Assembly: GCA_900552125.1 (NCBI GenBank)
Contig: URYK01000031.1
Location: forward strand, 1 to 35,210
Reading direction: 5' to 3'
Length of the DNA stretch: 35,210 nucleotides
Source: an uncultured Solobacterium sp.
Lineage (GTDB): Bacteria > Bacillota_I > Bacilli_A > Erysipelotrichales > Erysipelotrichaceae
Shown: positions 1 through 8,602 of the stretch, piece by piece
How the letters are laid out: the number at the start of each line of letters is the position of its first letter
Position numbering within the stretch: position 1 is the stretch's first letter
Notes under the pieces: model-generated
Told to the model about the DNA's origin: nothing
Database searches by the model: none
Seen by the model: the letters and a program-made list of their open reading frames with translations, nothing else
Made by a program: the position numbers and the translations under genes

Positions 1-82
1 GCTGATAAATAAAGGGTAGTGGGCTATTTTAACTAATTATTATTTGACACTACCATAATATATTCATGATATATTCATGATG

Positions 83-112
83 AAAAAAGCCTCAAATATT
101 TTGAAGCTTTCA
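83..112 (-). terminator. Intrinsic terminator of the hisJ remnant
   Basis: Read on the minus strand, AAGCTTCAAA pairs with TTTGAGGCTT (one G-T wobble) and is followed by a T run. It lies just past the stop of the hisJ-like reading frame. On the far side, at about 57-81, an 11-12 base AT-rich unit containing ATATTCATG occurs twice in tandem. Confidence 0.75.
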
Positions 113-123
113 TGCTAGTGGTT

Positions 124-958
124 TCATAACTTATGAAATATGGGTGTCATGTTAGTATAGGTACAATAATATTCAAAGCCTAGATCTTTTAGTATGTTTT
201 TTGTTTCTTCGATATGAAAACCTAAATGTTCAGGTTTATGGCTATCGCTTCCAATTGTAATGATAGTTCCTCCTAATTGTTTATACAGTTTTAGTATTTC
301 TATAGAAGGTGTAGTACCCTTTATTCCATATCGATAAGAAGATGTGTTGACTTCTATTCCTTTTTTATCGTTAATCACTTGAGTTAAGATTTGTTCTATT
401 AATGGTTTAACTTTTTCAAATGGATAAATACCTTGTTTATCATAACGAATTATTAAATCCATGTGCCCTAAAACACTGTAATTTTTATACTTTTTAATAA
501 CTTCATACATTTCCTTATAATATTCAGTATTATATTCTTCCTGTGATTTATTTCTTTGAAAATCCTGAGACCAAAATTCCTGGTTGTTTACCTGATGAAT
601 AGATAAGATAACAAAATCAAGCGGATATTTCGCAAATAGGGTTTCGTATTGGTTGATCGTATGTTGCTGGATACCAAATTCTAATCCTGTTTTTATCATA
701 ATTTTATCCTGATATTTATTGTGTTTTTAATTGCTTGATTTTATCAAAGTATTTAGGATAATTTACATTTGCCATAGGTTCGTTGTTTCTATAAATGATT
801 TCTTGACCTGAATCCCAGTCTACTTTAATTCCATAATCCACGTGGTCTGTAAAACAGATTTCATTTAAACCAAGTTTAATCGCATCTTTAACTACATCTT
901 CCATAGGATAAATAGAATCATCGCTAAATTCTGAATGAACGTGATAATCAGCTAACAT
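124..958 (-). pseudogene. hisJ: Frameshifted histidinol-phosphatase, PHP family (HisJ type)
   Basis: HisJ-type PHP phosphatases remove phosphate from histidinol phosphate in histidine synthesis. Two minus-strand reading frames together make one protein. The N-terminal part (958-716) carries the metal motif DYHVHSEFSDD and FTDHVDY, and stops after KYFDKIKQLKTQ. The C-terminal part (about 710-124) reads on from NKYQDKIMIKTGLEFGIQ and has GHMDL and GSDSHKPEHLG. The ends adjoin with no missing homology, so a single-base frameshift in the A-rich stretch near 710-728 separates them. The joined length, about 270 residues, is normal for the family and all metal-binding motifs are kept. The start at 958 has GGAGG eight bases upstream. 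A promoter (TTGTAT, 17 bases, TAAAAT) lies upstream. No other his genes are nearby. A recent mutation or a homopolymer sequencing error could explain the break. Confidence 0.82.
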
Positions 959-986
959 ATATATTCCTCCAATTTCATCTACATTA

Positions 987-1015
987 ATTTTAACAAAGAT
1001 ACAATGTCAATACAA
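987..1015 (-). promoter_or_regulatory. Probable promoter of the hisJ-like gene
   Basis: On the minus strand TTGTAT (1010-1015) and TAAAAT (987-992) are separated by 17 bases, close to the sigma-A consensus, about 30 bases upstream of the start codon at 958. Confidence 0.5.
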
Positions 1016-1124
1016 TTAAAGACGTATATAAAAAAACTAATTGGGGTTACTATAGACGGATGTTATTTCTTCAAATATTGATTTTTTTGAACTTTTTTAA
1101 AAATAATTTAGGAGTTTTCAATTT

Positions 1125-1150
1125 TCCTTACGTATGTAGTATAGTAAGGA
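1125..1150 (+). promoter_or_regulatory. Inverted repeat covering the ribosome site of the nuclease gene
   Basis: TCCTTAC (1125-1131) is an exact inverted repeat of GTAAGGA (1144-1150). The right arm is part of the AAGGAGG ribosome-binding site (1146-1152) for the start at 1164, so folding would hide most of that site. Confidence 0.4.
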
Positions 1151-1163
1151 GGTAGAATACCTA

Positions 1164-2161
1164 ATGGTAAATAAGACAAATGGTTCTAAGAAGAAGCAGC
1201 GCAAAGATCATGACCATCAGGCAAAGATAATGTTAAGCAATAAACAAATATTGGCTCATGTGATTCGATATCTGATAATAGAATTTAAAGATGTAGCGAT
1301 AGATAAAATACCTTATTATGTTATGAATTATCAAAAAATGAATCAGGATAGCAGCTATCTGGCAAGTTTAAATGTTGAGGACAAGAAAATCAAATATGCA
1401 GAGATACGTTATGATCTGAAGTTTGAAATTCATCATCCATTGGATGAAAAGCATCCAGGATTTCTGATTGATATAGAAGCCCAACAAGAAAGCAGCAGTT
1501 TAGGTTATAATCTAAAGGATCGAGGGCTATATTATGCCTCTCGTTTGATTAGCGGGCAAAAGAATGATCCGGAAGGATTTCAGAAAATGAATTTCAATCA
1601 GATGAAATCGGTAAAATCGATATGGATATGTATGAATCATGTATTGGAAAAAGATGGTCAAATAGAAAGATTTCAGATACTACATAAAAAGACAGATATA
1701 GATACAGGAAAAGTATTAAGGGAAACTTATGATGATAGAGAAGAAATTATTATTGTAAATCCAAAGATGCATCCAACGGATGTAAAGACGAAGGCAAGCT
1801 TATCTAATCTATTCAATGTATTATTTCGACCCAAAATACTAACAAAAGAAGAAAGGATAGAAATCCTAGAAGAAAATATGATATAATAATAACAGATAAG
1901 TTTAGAGAGGAGATGGAGGTAATGTGTAATTTAAGTGAAGGAATATTACAACAAGGGATTGAAGAAGGATTAGCTCAGGGTATCAAACAAGGCTTATCAC
2001 AGGGCTTATCACAAGGTATTGAAGTGGGAAAACTTGATAGTACAGTCCAACATGTAAAGAGCTTAATGGAAGAACTTCCCGATCTAGACGTATATAAAGC
2101 GATGGATCTTTTAAAGGTAGAAGAAGGTCTTCGTGATAAAGTAGTAAGAGCGATACAATAA
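1164..2161 (+). pseudogene. Frameshifted PD-(D/E)XK nuclease family transposase (Rpn-like)
   Basis: Two frames form one protein of about 330 residues. The first (1164-1886) has the nuclease core with FLIDIEAQ, which supplies the D-(D/E)XK-type acidic residues, followed by GLYYASRLISGQ and VKSIWICMN, as in the Rpn/PDDEXK_2 'putative transposase' families of gut Firmicutes. It stops after ERIEILEENMI. The second resumes one frame over as DIIITDKFREEMEVMCNLSEG and contains the usual glycine/glutamine repeats (GIEEGLAQGIKQGLSQG) before a short helical tail ending at 2161. A one-base loss in the A run at about 1870-1877 explains the break, since restoring it gives EEKYDIIITDKF. Family members are linked to recombination and genome decay; they lack classical terminal repeats, and none is seen here. 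A separate second gene starting at 1913 is possible but unlikely. Confidence 0.78.
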
Positions 2162-2171
2162 TAGAATATAG

Positions 2172-2217
2172 AAAAAGCAATGTTTTGTATGAATCATATG
2201 GATAAACATTGCTTTTA
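2172..2217. terminator. Bidirectional terminator hairpin
   Basis: AAAAGCAATGTTT pairs with AAACATTGCTTTT around a loop of about 19 bases. It lies between the plus-strand nuclease remnant and the minus-strand ispD, and has A/T tracts on both sides, so it could end both transcripts. Confidence 0.7.
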
Positions 2218-2261
2218 GTATAAAAGGTTTAAGATACATCCTGTAACCCCAACCCGGGGAT

Positions 2262-2918
2262 TTATTTGTTATTGATTTGTTTTAAATCTTTTGGAGTAGT
2301 AACTTTAATGTTGTCATAGCTTCCTTCCACTACTTTGATTTTAGAATCGGAGAATAGTTCTACTAGCATTGCGTCATCACTTGCGATAATATCGGGATGT
2401 TTTCTAGCTTCCTCATGACATTTACAAATCAAATCAGTACGGAATGCTTGTGGTGTCTGTGCGCAATAATAATGAGAACGTTCTGGAGTATGAACTACAT
2501 AGCCATCTTTAACTTCCTTAATCGTATCAATTAAAGGAATCATTAATAGAGCTGCATCATCCTGTTTTAGGGCATCTTTGATGTCATTTAAGTGTTTGCT
2601 TGTGATGAAAGGACGAACTCCATCATGAATCATAACGTATTCTGTATCTACTTTCTGTAGACCTAGATATCCGCTTTCTTGTCGAGTCGCTCCACCTTTT
2701 GTATATACGATTTTTTCATTGTGTAAAATCTGTTTAAAATCCTCCCGTTCATTTGGTGAAATCGATAAGATGATTTTCTTACAGTCTTCGTCTTCTAAAA
2801 AAGGCTGTACAGTTAATTTGATTAGAGGGGTATCACCTACTTTATAAAAAACTTTATTGTAGGTTAAACCTGTGCGTGTTCCTTTTCCGGCCGCAACAAT
2901 AATTACACTATATTCCAT
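2262..2918 (-). CDS. ispD: 2-C-methyl-D-erythritol 4-phosphate cytidylyltransferase
   Basis: IspD joins CTP and methylerythritol phosphate in the MEP route to isoprenoids, in the cytoplasm. The 218-residue protein has the normal family length. Visible motifs are the nucleotide-binding loop AAGKGTRTG with the following NK, GGATRQES, HDGVRPF, TPQAF, SDDAMLVE, and the C-terminal GSYDNIKVTTPKDL. The related TarI/ribitol-phosphate enzymes are an alternative, but no tar genes lie nearby. The start at 2918 lacks a good ribosome site, and the region just upstream holds the terminator of the preceding MATE gene. Expression is therefore probably from a weak local promoter (TATGAT-like box about 15 bases upstream) or by readthrough. 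Confidence 0.88.
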   Translation of the reverse strand: MEYSVIIVAAGKGTRTGLTYNKVFYKVGDTPLIKLTVQPFLEDEDCKKIILSISPNEREDFKQILHNEKIVYTKGGATRQESGYLGLQKVDTEYVMIHDGVRPFITSKHLNDIKDALKQDDAALLMIPLIDTIKEVKDGYVVHTPERSHYYCAQTPQAFRTDLICKCHEEARKHPDIIASDDAMLVELFSDSKIKVVEGSYDNIKVTTPKDLKQINNK

Positions 2919-2942
2919 GACTAAATAATATCATAATTGACT

Positions 2943-2972
2943 AAAAAAAGCAGTATCACTTTTGAAACTGCT
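2943..2972 (-). terminator. Terminator of the MATE gene
   Basis: On the minus strand, AAGCAGTTTC and GATACTGCTT form a stem with one mismatch, followed by seven Ts. The stem starts inside the MATE stop codon and separates that gene from ispD. Confidence 0.75.
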
Positions 2973-4330
2973 TAGTTCTGTTCATATTTTTTCAACCAAT
3001 TTCCCTTTTTATAATATAGGAATAACCACAGTGCACTTGCAATCCATGTGATTGGCCAGCCTAAGAATACCACACCGATATCATGGAATAAAGGAACACT
3101 TATTAGGATCCATGCCATACGTAAACCACACCAGCAGCATACCATGACAACCATAGGGATTGTAGTAACACCTGCTCCTCTTATAATTCCGCTTAACGCA
3201 TGAGAAATAGCTAAGAAAATATAGCCTGGTGCTAAAACATGCATCATATATAATCCATATTCAATAACTCTTTGATCTTGTGAGAAAATCGCAAGAACAT
3301 TAGGGCCTAACAGTAGTAATAGAATTGTAATACAGATAGTGGTCAATATGCTCATTATCATACCTGTTTTTGCGCCTTTTTTAACTCGGTCATATTTTTG
3401 AGCACCGATATTCTGCCCAGTAAATGTTGTAAGAGCCATGGAATAGCTCATTACTGGAAGAATCGCAAATCCATCGATTTTTGTATAAGAACCACAGCCT
3501 GCCATCGCAAGTGAGCCGAAAGCATTGATATTACTTTGTACAATAACATTTGAAAAGGAAACTATCGCGTTTTGTACTGCACTTGGAAGACCTAAACGAA
3601 TGATTTCATAAACCATGTGTTTATGTAAACGAATATGTCTGAAGTTAACACGATACTCAGCTTTTGTTCTTATTAATAAAGCAAGTGTTAAGAGTGCACT
3701 GACAGTTTGCGCAATAAGTGTTGCCCAGCCTACACCGGCTACTCCCATGTGAAAATATACAACAAATACATAATCTAATACGACATTAATAATGGAAGAA
3801 ACGATCAAAAAATATAAAGGATTTTTTGAATCTCCAACAGCTCGTAAGATACCACTTCCCATGTTGTAGGTCATAACAGATAATATTCCTAAAAAATAAA
3901 TTCTTAAATATAATACAGAACTGCTCATAACATCATCGGGAGTACCTACCCATTGTAATATGTAAGGAGATAGGAGTACACCAATGAAGGTCATTGCGAT
4001 ACCAGCTATAAAAGTAATTGCCAATGAGGTATGGACTGCTTCTTGTAAGCCATCAATGTTTCTTGCCCCATAATAACGGGATATGATAATACCTGCCCCT
4101 ATAGATAAACCCATGAAAAAGCTTATCAGTAAATTAATAACAGGAGCACTAGAACCAACAGCCGCTAGAGCCTGTGAACCTATATAATTTCCTACAATGA
4201 TAGAGTCTACCGCATTGTATAACTGCTGGAATAGATTTCCTAATAATAAAGGTATAGAAAATAAAAATATTTGTTTCCAAATAACACCATCAATCATTAA
4301 TCCCTTTTGTTTTAAACTTTCAGAACTCAT
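2972..4330 (-). CDS. MATE-family multidrug/Na+ antiporter
   Basis: This is a polytopic membrane transporter of about 452 residues, the usual MATE length, with some twelve hydrophobic segments. The N-terminal IPLLLGNLFQQLYNAVDSII and the mid-protein GLPSAVQNAI are typical of the DinF/NorM-type MatE repeats; the two halves show the family's internal duplication. It probably exports cationic compounds in exchange for Na+ or H+; the substrate cannot be read from sequence. The start chosen is the ATG at 4330 (MSSESLKQ), seven bases after AGAGG; an in-frame ATG five codons earlier lacks a ribosome site. It has its own promoter and terminator, so it is a single-gene unit. Confidence 0.88.
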   Translation of the reverse strand: MSSESLKQKGLMIDGVIWKQIFLFSIPLLLGNLFQQLYNAVDSIIVGNYIGSQALAAVGSSAPVINLLISFFMGLSIGAGIIISRYYGARNIDGLQEAVHTSLAITFIAGIAMTFIGVLLSPYILQWVGTPDDVMSSSVLYLRIYFLGILSVMTYNMGSGILRAVGDSKNPLYFLIVSSIINVVLDYVFVVYFHMGVAGVGWATLIAQTVSALLTLALLIRTKAEYRVNFRHIRLHKHMVYEIIRLGLPSAVQNAIVSFSNVIVQSNINAFGSLAMAGCGSYTKIDGFAILPVMSYSMALTTFTGQNIGAQKYDRVKKGAKTGMIMSILTTICITILLLLLGPNVLAIFSQDQRVIEYGLYMMHVLAPGYIFLAISHALSGIIRGAGVTTIPMVVMVCCWCGLRMAWILISVPLFHDIGVVFLGWPITWIASALWLFLYYKKGNWLKKYEQN

Positions 4331-4355
4331 ACAATTACCTCTCATTTTCTAAATT

Positions 4356-4384
4356 ATTATACGCCTGATTTATGTTTAGGTAAA
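4356..4384 (-). promoter_or_regulatory. Promoter of the MATE gene
   Basis: On the minus strand TTTACC (4379-4384), a 17-base spacer and a perfect TATAAT (4356-4361) lie about 25 bases before the start codon. Confidence 0.65.
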
Positions 4385-4498
4385 TGTTAAGATAAGAGAA
4401 AATTGACAGTGAATGTAGTCTTTGCCTTAATAAATTTTGAATATTGATACGTAAGCTGGATATTTATGAAGAAAGAGCATAAATCGATAAAATAACTC

Positions 4499-4528
4499 TT
4501 TACATAAAATGGTGCATAGTGTTATAAT
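4499..4528 (+). promoter_or_regulatory. Promoter of the rpsF-ssb-rpsR operon
   Basis: TTTACA (4499-4504), an 18-base spacer and a perfect TATAAT (4523-4528) stand 80 bases before rpsF, leaving a leader of about 70 bases. Confidence 0.7.
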
Positions 4529-4534
4529 ACTGAA

Positions 4535-4592
4535 ACGGGTAGAAGTCTCTACTCCCCGCTCTATAACAGTATTTATAGGGCCATATGACCAT
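4535..4592 (+). promoter_or_regulatory. Candidate rpsF leader (S6:S18 autoregulatory RNA)
   Basis: The leader between the promoter and the rpsF ribosome site contains a short stem region with a CCCCGCTC tract and a TATAACAGTATTTATAGG segment. Many bacteria carry a leader here that binds the S6:S18 complex through a CCG-containing bulge. The position and the CCG fit, but the fold was judged by eye only. Confidence 0.4.
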
Positions 4593-4607
4593 GAGGAGGT
4601 GTACAGA

Positions 4608-4901
4608 ATGAAAAAATACGAAATCATGTACATCGTGAACGCTTCTCTAGATGATGAAGCACGCGCAAAAGTAATGGATGGATTACACAGCATCATTACT
4701 GACCATGAAGGTTCTATCGATAAGGTAGACGAATGGGGCGTGAAAGAGTTCGCGTATGAAATCAATCACATGAAAAAAGGTTACTATGTTGTAATCAATG
4801 TTACTGCTAACAACGAAGGAATTCATGAATTTGAACGTTTAGCTCGCATTAACCACAGCATCGTACGTTTTATGGTTGTTAAAACTCAGGACGAAGAGTA
4901 A
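4608..4901 (+). CDS. rpsF: 30S ribosomal protein S6
   Basis: S6 binds S18 and 16S rRNA in the central domain of the small subunit. The 97-residue protein begins MKKYEIMYIV and has the conserved WGVKEFAYEI, MKKGYYVV and FERLARINHSIVRFMVV segments. The ATG at 4608 is preceded by GAGGAGGTG with proper spacing; an upstream in-frame ATG at 4509 would lie inside the promoter and is not used. First gene of rpsF-ssb-rpsR, the standard order in Firmicutes. Confidence 0.97.
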   Translation: MKKYEIMYIVNASLDDEARAKVMDGLHSIITDHEGSIDKVDEWGVKEFAYEINHMKKGYYVVINVTANNEGIHEFERLARINHSIVRFMVVKTQDEE

Positions 4902-4922
4902 GACGAGAAGGAGGAAGGACAT

Positions 4923-5396
4923 ATGATCAATAGAGTTGTATTAGTCGGGCGTTTAACAAAAGATCCAGTTTTGCGTAAGACTGCAAGCGGAACATCTGTT
5001 GTATCCTTTACCGTTGCATGTACTCGTCGTTTTAAACAGGAAGGTCAGCCTGATGCTGATTTTATCAACACAGTTGCCTGGAATAAAACAGCGGATATCG
5101 TTGCACAATATACTCATAAAGGATCTCTAGTTGGAGTGGAAGGAAGAATCCAGACACGGAGCTATGATGATCAGAATGGAAGAAGAGTATATGTGACTGA
5201 GGTAGTTGCTGATAGTGTGCAATTTTTAGAGAGTAAAAATGCTGCATCTAATAATGCTACAAACAATGCCTATATGCCTGATTATGATCAAGGTAATATG
5301 GGATATCAGAGTGATACTTCCAGTTCACAGTCCTACTCCAATGACTTTACAAGCAGCGATACATTAGATATCGCAAGTGATGATTTACCATTTTAA
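4923..5396 (+). CDS. ssb: Single-stranded DNA-binding protein
   Basis: SSB coats single-stranded DNA during replication, repair and recombination. The 157-residue protein has an N-terminal OB fold (about 1-105; MINRVVLVGRLTKDP, FINTVAWNKTADIV, GSLVGVEGRIQTRSYDD). A low-complexity Asn/Ser/Gln linker follows, then the acidic tip SDDLPF that recruits partner proteins. GGAGGAAGG precedes the start. It sits between the two partner ribosomal proteins S6 and S18, as in Bacillus subtilis. Confidence 0.97.
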   Translation: MINRVVLVGRLTKDPVLRKTASGTSVVSFTVACTRRFKQEGQPDADFINTVAWNKTADIVAQYTHKGSLVGVEGRIQTRSYDDQNGRRVYVTEVVADSVQFLESKNAASNNATNNAYMPDYDQGNMGYQSDTSSSQSYSNDFTSSDTLDIASDDLPF

Positions 5397-5417
5397 TTGG
5401 TAGAAAGGAGATTTTCT

Positions 5418-5648
5418 ATGGCATTCAAAAAACAGCGTATGGGACGTAAAAAAGTATGTTACTTTACGAAAAATAAAATTGAATACATCGACTACAAAGA
5501 CGTTGAATTGTTGAAGAGATTTATCTCTGCAAATGGGAAAATTATTCCTAGACGTGTAACTGGTACACGTGCTAAATATCAGCGTATGCTGGCTACTGCA
5601 ATTAAACGTGCACGCCAGATGGCTTTATTGCCTTACGTAAGCGAATAA
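5418..5648 (+). CDS. rpsR: 30S ribosomal protein S18
   Basis: S18 is the S6 partner in the small-subunit platform. It is 76 residues, with [26 protein letters not shown] core elements and the conserved [11 protein letters not shown] and [20 protein letters not shown]. The ATG at 5418 follows AAAGGAG by eight bases. A Cys is present near the N-terminus, but the multi-Cys zinc form seen in some bacteria is absent. A terminator follows at once. Confidence 0.97.
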   Translation: MAFKKQRMGRKKVCYFTKNKIEYIDYKDVELLKRFISANGKIIPRRVTGTRAKYQRMLATAIKRARQMALLPYVSE

Positions 5649-5663
5649 TTCTTACTAAATATG

Positions 5664-5691
5664 CTCCATCTGAATTAGGTGGAGTTTTTTT
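5664..5691 (+). terminator. Terminator after rpsR
   Basis: CTCCATCT pairs with AGGTGGAG (one T-G wobble) and is followed by seven Ts. It ends the ribosomal operon or attenuates transcription into yybS, which begins 19 bases later. Confidence 0.85.
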
Positions 5692-5709
5692 CTATAGGAG
5701 GATAATATT

Positions 5710-6627
5710 ATGGATGGTACAAAGAAAATTACAGAAGGGGCAATGATGTGTACAATCGTTTGTCTGTTTCTATTGCTTAATCGACAATTAGGAAATGTGT
5801 TGGAGTATGCAATTTATTGGGTATTATCATTTCCTATTTTGATTTATACTGCAAAATATGGAGTGAAAAGTGCTATTCTGCCATCTGTATGTATGCTTCT
5901 ATTAAGCATTATGTTAGGCTCATTTACAACTGTATTTTATCTTTTCAGCAGTATTCTAGTAGGACTGGTGTATGGTGGTGGAGTAAGAAAAAATTGGAAG
6001 AATGGACATTTAATTTTGTGTACTGTTATATTCACATTTTTTTCCTATTTGATCACTACGATTTTATTTGCTTCTTTATTTGGGTATGATATATCCGAAG
6101 ATATTCAAATTGTAGAGAAAATATTAGAACTTGCGCATATGCAGGATGTTGATGCAGTAGAGCTGGTACCGGTTTTCCTCCTGTTATTTGCGGTATTGAT
6201 GAGCTTTCTTCAAGCTTTATGTATTCACATGATATCAAATATTTTATTGCCAAGATTGCAAATTTCAGTCAGAAAAATGAAAAATCCGATAGAAATTAAG
6301 GCTCCAGTATGGATTGGTGTCGTTATTCTAATGATTTGGGTTCTATTTTATAGTAGAAATGTGCTAAAATTAAATCATGAAGTTTCTTCTATATTGCTTG
6401 TACTCTATGTCGTCAGCAAGGTTTTCACATTTGGTTATGGCGCAGTATATATTTTAATGAGAATGGCAATAAATAAGAAACATAGTAAGCTTTATGTGTT
6501 AATCTTTATCATATGTGCTCTCTTTCTAAATAATATCATTTCGCTCATAGGAATTGGAGATATTTTGTTTAGATTTCGAGATAAGCTGAGAAGAGGTGTA
6601 AGTAATGGATCGTCTAGAAAATTTTAA
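5710..6627 (+). CDS. yybS: YybS-like DUF2232 membrane protein
   Basis: A 305-residue integral membrane protein with about eight hydrophobic helices. It belongs by context and membrane pattern to the DUF2232/YybS family, which is regularly encoded between rpsR and gdpP. The molecular function is unknown; its architecture resembles small-solute carriers such as ECF S components. AGGAGG precedes the start at 5710. The 3' end overlaps gdpP by 23 bases, which suggests translational coupling. Confidence 0.8.
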   Translation: MDGTKKITEGAMMCTIVCLFLLLNRQLGNVLEYAIYWVLSFPILIYTAKYGVKSAILPSVCMLLLSIMLGSFTTVFYLFSSILVGLVYGGGVRKNWKNGHLILCTVIFTFFSYLITTILFASLFGYDISEDIQIVEKILELAHMQDVDAVELVPVFLLLFAVLMSFLQALCIHMISNILLPRLQISVRKMKNPIEIKAPVWIGVVILMIWVLFYSRNVLKLNHEVSSILLVLYVVSKVFTFGYGAVYILMRMAINKKHSKLYVLIFIICALFLNNIISLIGIGDILFRFRDKLRRGVSNGSSRKF

Positions 6628-8602
6628 GGTACAGCTGGCTATCATTTTATTTGCGGAAGCTACTGCATTATTTGTGCTGTATATGGCAGGGATACCTGGA
6701 GTACAATTTATACCATTGCTGATATTATTGGTATTTAATATTTTAGTAATTATCTGGATTGTTTTGAAATATGAACGAGATAAGGAACAGCGGGATATTG
6801 ATATTTCTCATATATTAGGACATGATGCTAAGGATGCTTTGTCTTATGGACAGGTAGGGATCATTACCTATGATGAACAGTATAATGCTACTTGGATCAA
6901 TGATTTCCTGGAAGAAAGAGGAGTCAATATTGTCGGTAAAAAACTGACAAGCTGGATTCCGGAAATCACAGACTTGTTTAATGGATCAGTAGATGAAATC
7001 ACAGCAAAAGAAAACAATAGTGATTATGTATATGATATAGCGCGTAAAGAAAATGGACAGGTTCTATTTGTTCGTGATGTTACAAAATTATCACAAATTA
7101 CAGAGCGGTATAAAAAAGGAGCTATTGTGGCAGGGTTATTGCAGCTGGATAATTATATGGAAATACAGCAGTATGAAGATGAAGGAACAATGGCTACGAT
7201 CAATACTCAGCTTCGTCAGCCAATTGTAGAGTGGGCAACTCAATATGGAATGTTTATTCGTCGATTACGTTCTGATCGCTTTTTAGTAATACTAGATGAA
7301 GAAATCTTTGAGAAAGTTGTAAAGGATAAATTTAGTATTTTAAATACAATTCGTAAAAATGCTGAAGAAATTGAAGTTTCCATTACCTTAAGTATGTCTT
7401 TTGCAAGAGGAACCGGAGATTTTCGTTTGTTAGATTCCATGGTAAATGACTTATTAGAACTGGCACAGAGTCGAGGTGGAGATCAGGCTGCTGTTAAGAA
7501 ATATGGAGAAAGTGTTAAATACTATGGAGGAAATAGCGAAGCTAAGGAAAAACGTAGTAAGGTTCGTGTTCGTGTTATGTCTCAGGCAATTAAAGAAGCT
7601 GTTATGGAGGCAAACCGTGTCTTTGTGATCGGACATCAGAATATGGATTTTGACTGTATGGGTAGTGCTCTTTGCATGTCTAGATTAGCGGCATCTTATG
7701 AGAAAGAAGTATATGTTGTATCCTTAAGCGGTGGAATTGAACCACAATTACAGGAAGCTATGAATCTTTATAAAGAAAAATTAGAAGGACGGCATCGTTT
7801 TATTAGTGATGCGGATGCTAGTCGTATGATTAAAGATGATGATTTATTAATTGCGGTGGATCATCATAATCCAAAGCAGACAGGAGCTCCTTTAACACTT
7901 GAAAATGCTAATCGTATCATTGTGATCGATCATCATAGAAGAAGTGAGGATTTTATTGGTAACCCATTACTGGTATATGTAGAATCCAGCGCAAGCTCTG
8001 TATGTGAACTAGCAACAGAATTCCTGCCATATCAGTCAAACAAAGTGAATATAAGTGAAGAAGAAGCTACCTTAATGTATGTCGGTATTTTAGTTGATAC
8101 AAATCGATTTAAAACTAGAACCGGCGGAAGAACATTTGAAGCTGCGGCATATTTGAAAAATTTAGGGGTTGATCCGATTATGGCGGAAAATCTACTAAAA
8201 GAAAACTTTGATGAATTTGAAGAAAAGACTTCAATTATGAAATATGCACGTAAATATAAAGATAATATGATTATTGCGGCAGTAGATAATCATAAAGCTA
8301 TGAATCGTACATTAATGTCACAGGTGGCAGATTCCTTGTTGAATATTAAAAATGTAGAGGCAAGTTTTGTCATTGGAAATATAGAAGATGGAAGAGTTGC
8401 GGTGTCTGCTCGGAGTAAAGGTATTATTAATGTACAGGTAATTATGGAAAATATGCATGGTGGAGGTCACTTCACAATGGCAGCTTTACAGCGAGAAAAT
8501 TCAAGTGTGCAAGCTATCAATGAAGAATTGATGCAAGTGATTGATGCATATTTAAATGAAAAAGAGGAGGACGACAAAGATGAAAGTAATTCTACTAAGT
8601 GA
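6605..8602 (+). CDS. gdpP: Cyclic-di-AMP phosphodiesterase GdpP (YybT)
   Basis: GdpP hydrolyses c-di-AMP to pApA at the membrane and so affects potassium balance, wall stress and beta-lactam tolerance. The 665-residue length is typical. Order: two N-terminal membrane helices (about 10-55), a degenerate PAS region (about 75-150), a degenerate GGDEF region (about 165-300; RRLRSDRFLVIL where an active enzyme would have GGDEF), then DHH and DHHA1 domains. The DHH part shows GHQNMDFDCMGSA, AVDHH (D419) and IDHHRR (D442-H444); the DHHA1 part has the GGGHFTMAA signature. It overlaps yybS upstream and rplI downstream. Confidence 0.95.
   Translation: MDRLENFKVQLAIILFAEATALFVLYMAGIPGVQFIPLLILLVFNILVIIWIVLKYERDKEQRDIDISHILGHDAKDALSYGQVGIITYDEQYNATWINDFLEERGVNIVGKKLTSWIPEITDLFNGSVDEITAKENNSDYVYDIARKENGQVLFVRDVTKLSQITERYKKGAIVAGLLQLDNYMEIQQYEDEGTMATINTQLRQPIVEWATQYGMFIRRLRSDRFLVILDEEIFEKVVKDKFSILNTIRKNAEEIEVSITLSMSFARGTGDFRLLDSMVNDLLELAQSRGGDQAAVKKYGESVKYYGGNSEAKEKRSKVRVRVMSQAIKEAVMEANRVFVIGHQNMDFDCMGSALCMSRLAASYEKEVYVVSLSGGIEPQLQEAMNLYKEKLEGRHRFISDADASRMIKDDDLLIAVDHHNPKQTGAPLTLENANRIIVIDHHRRSEDFIGNPLLVYVESSASSVCELATEFLPYQSNKVNISEEEATLMYVGILVDTNRFKTRTGGRTFEAAAYLKNLGVDPIMAENLLKENFDEFEEKTSIMKYARKYKDNMIIAAVDNHKAMNRTLMSQVADSLLNIKNVEASFVIGNIEDGRVAVSARSKGIINVQVIMENMHGGGHFTMAALQRENSSVQAINEELMQVIDAYLNEKEEDDKDESNSTK

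Noticed and set aside
4427..4765. Minus-strand open frame across the rpsF promoter
   Set aside because: It lies opposite rpsF and its promoter, has no ribosome site, and its protein is low in recognisable features.
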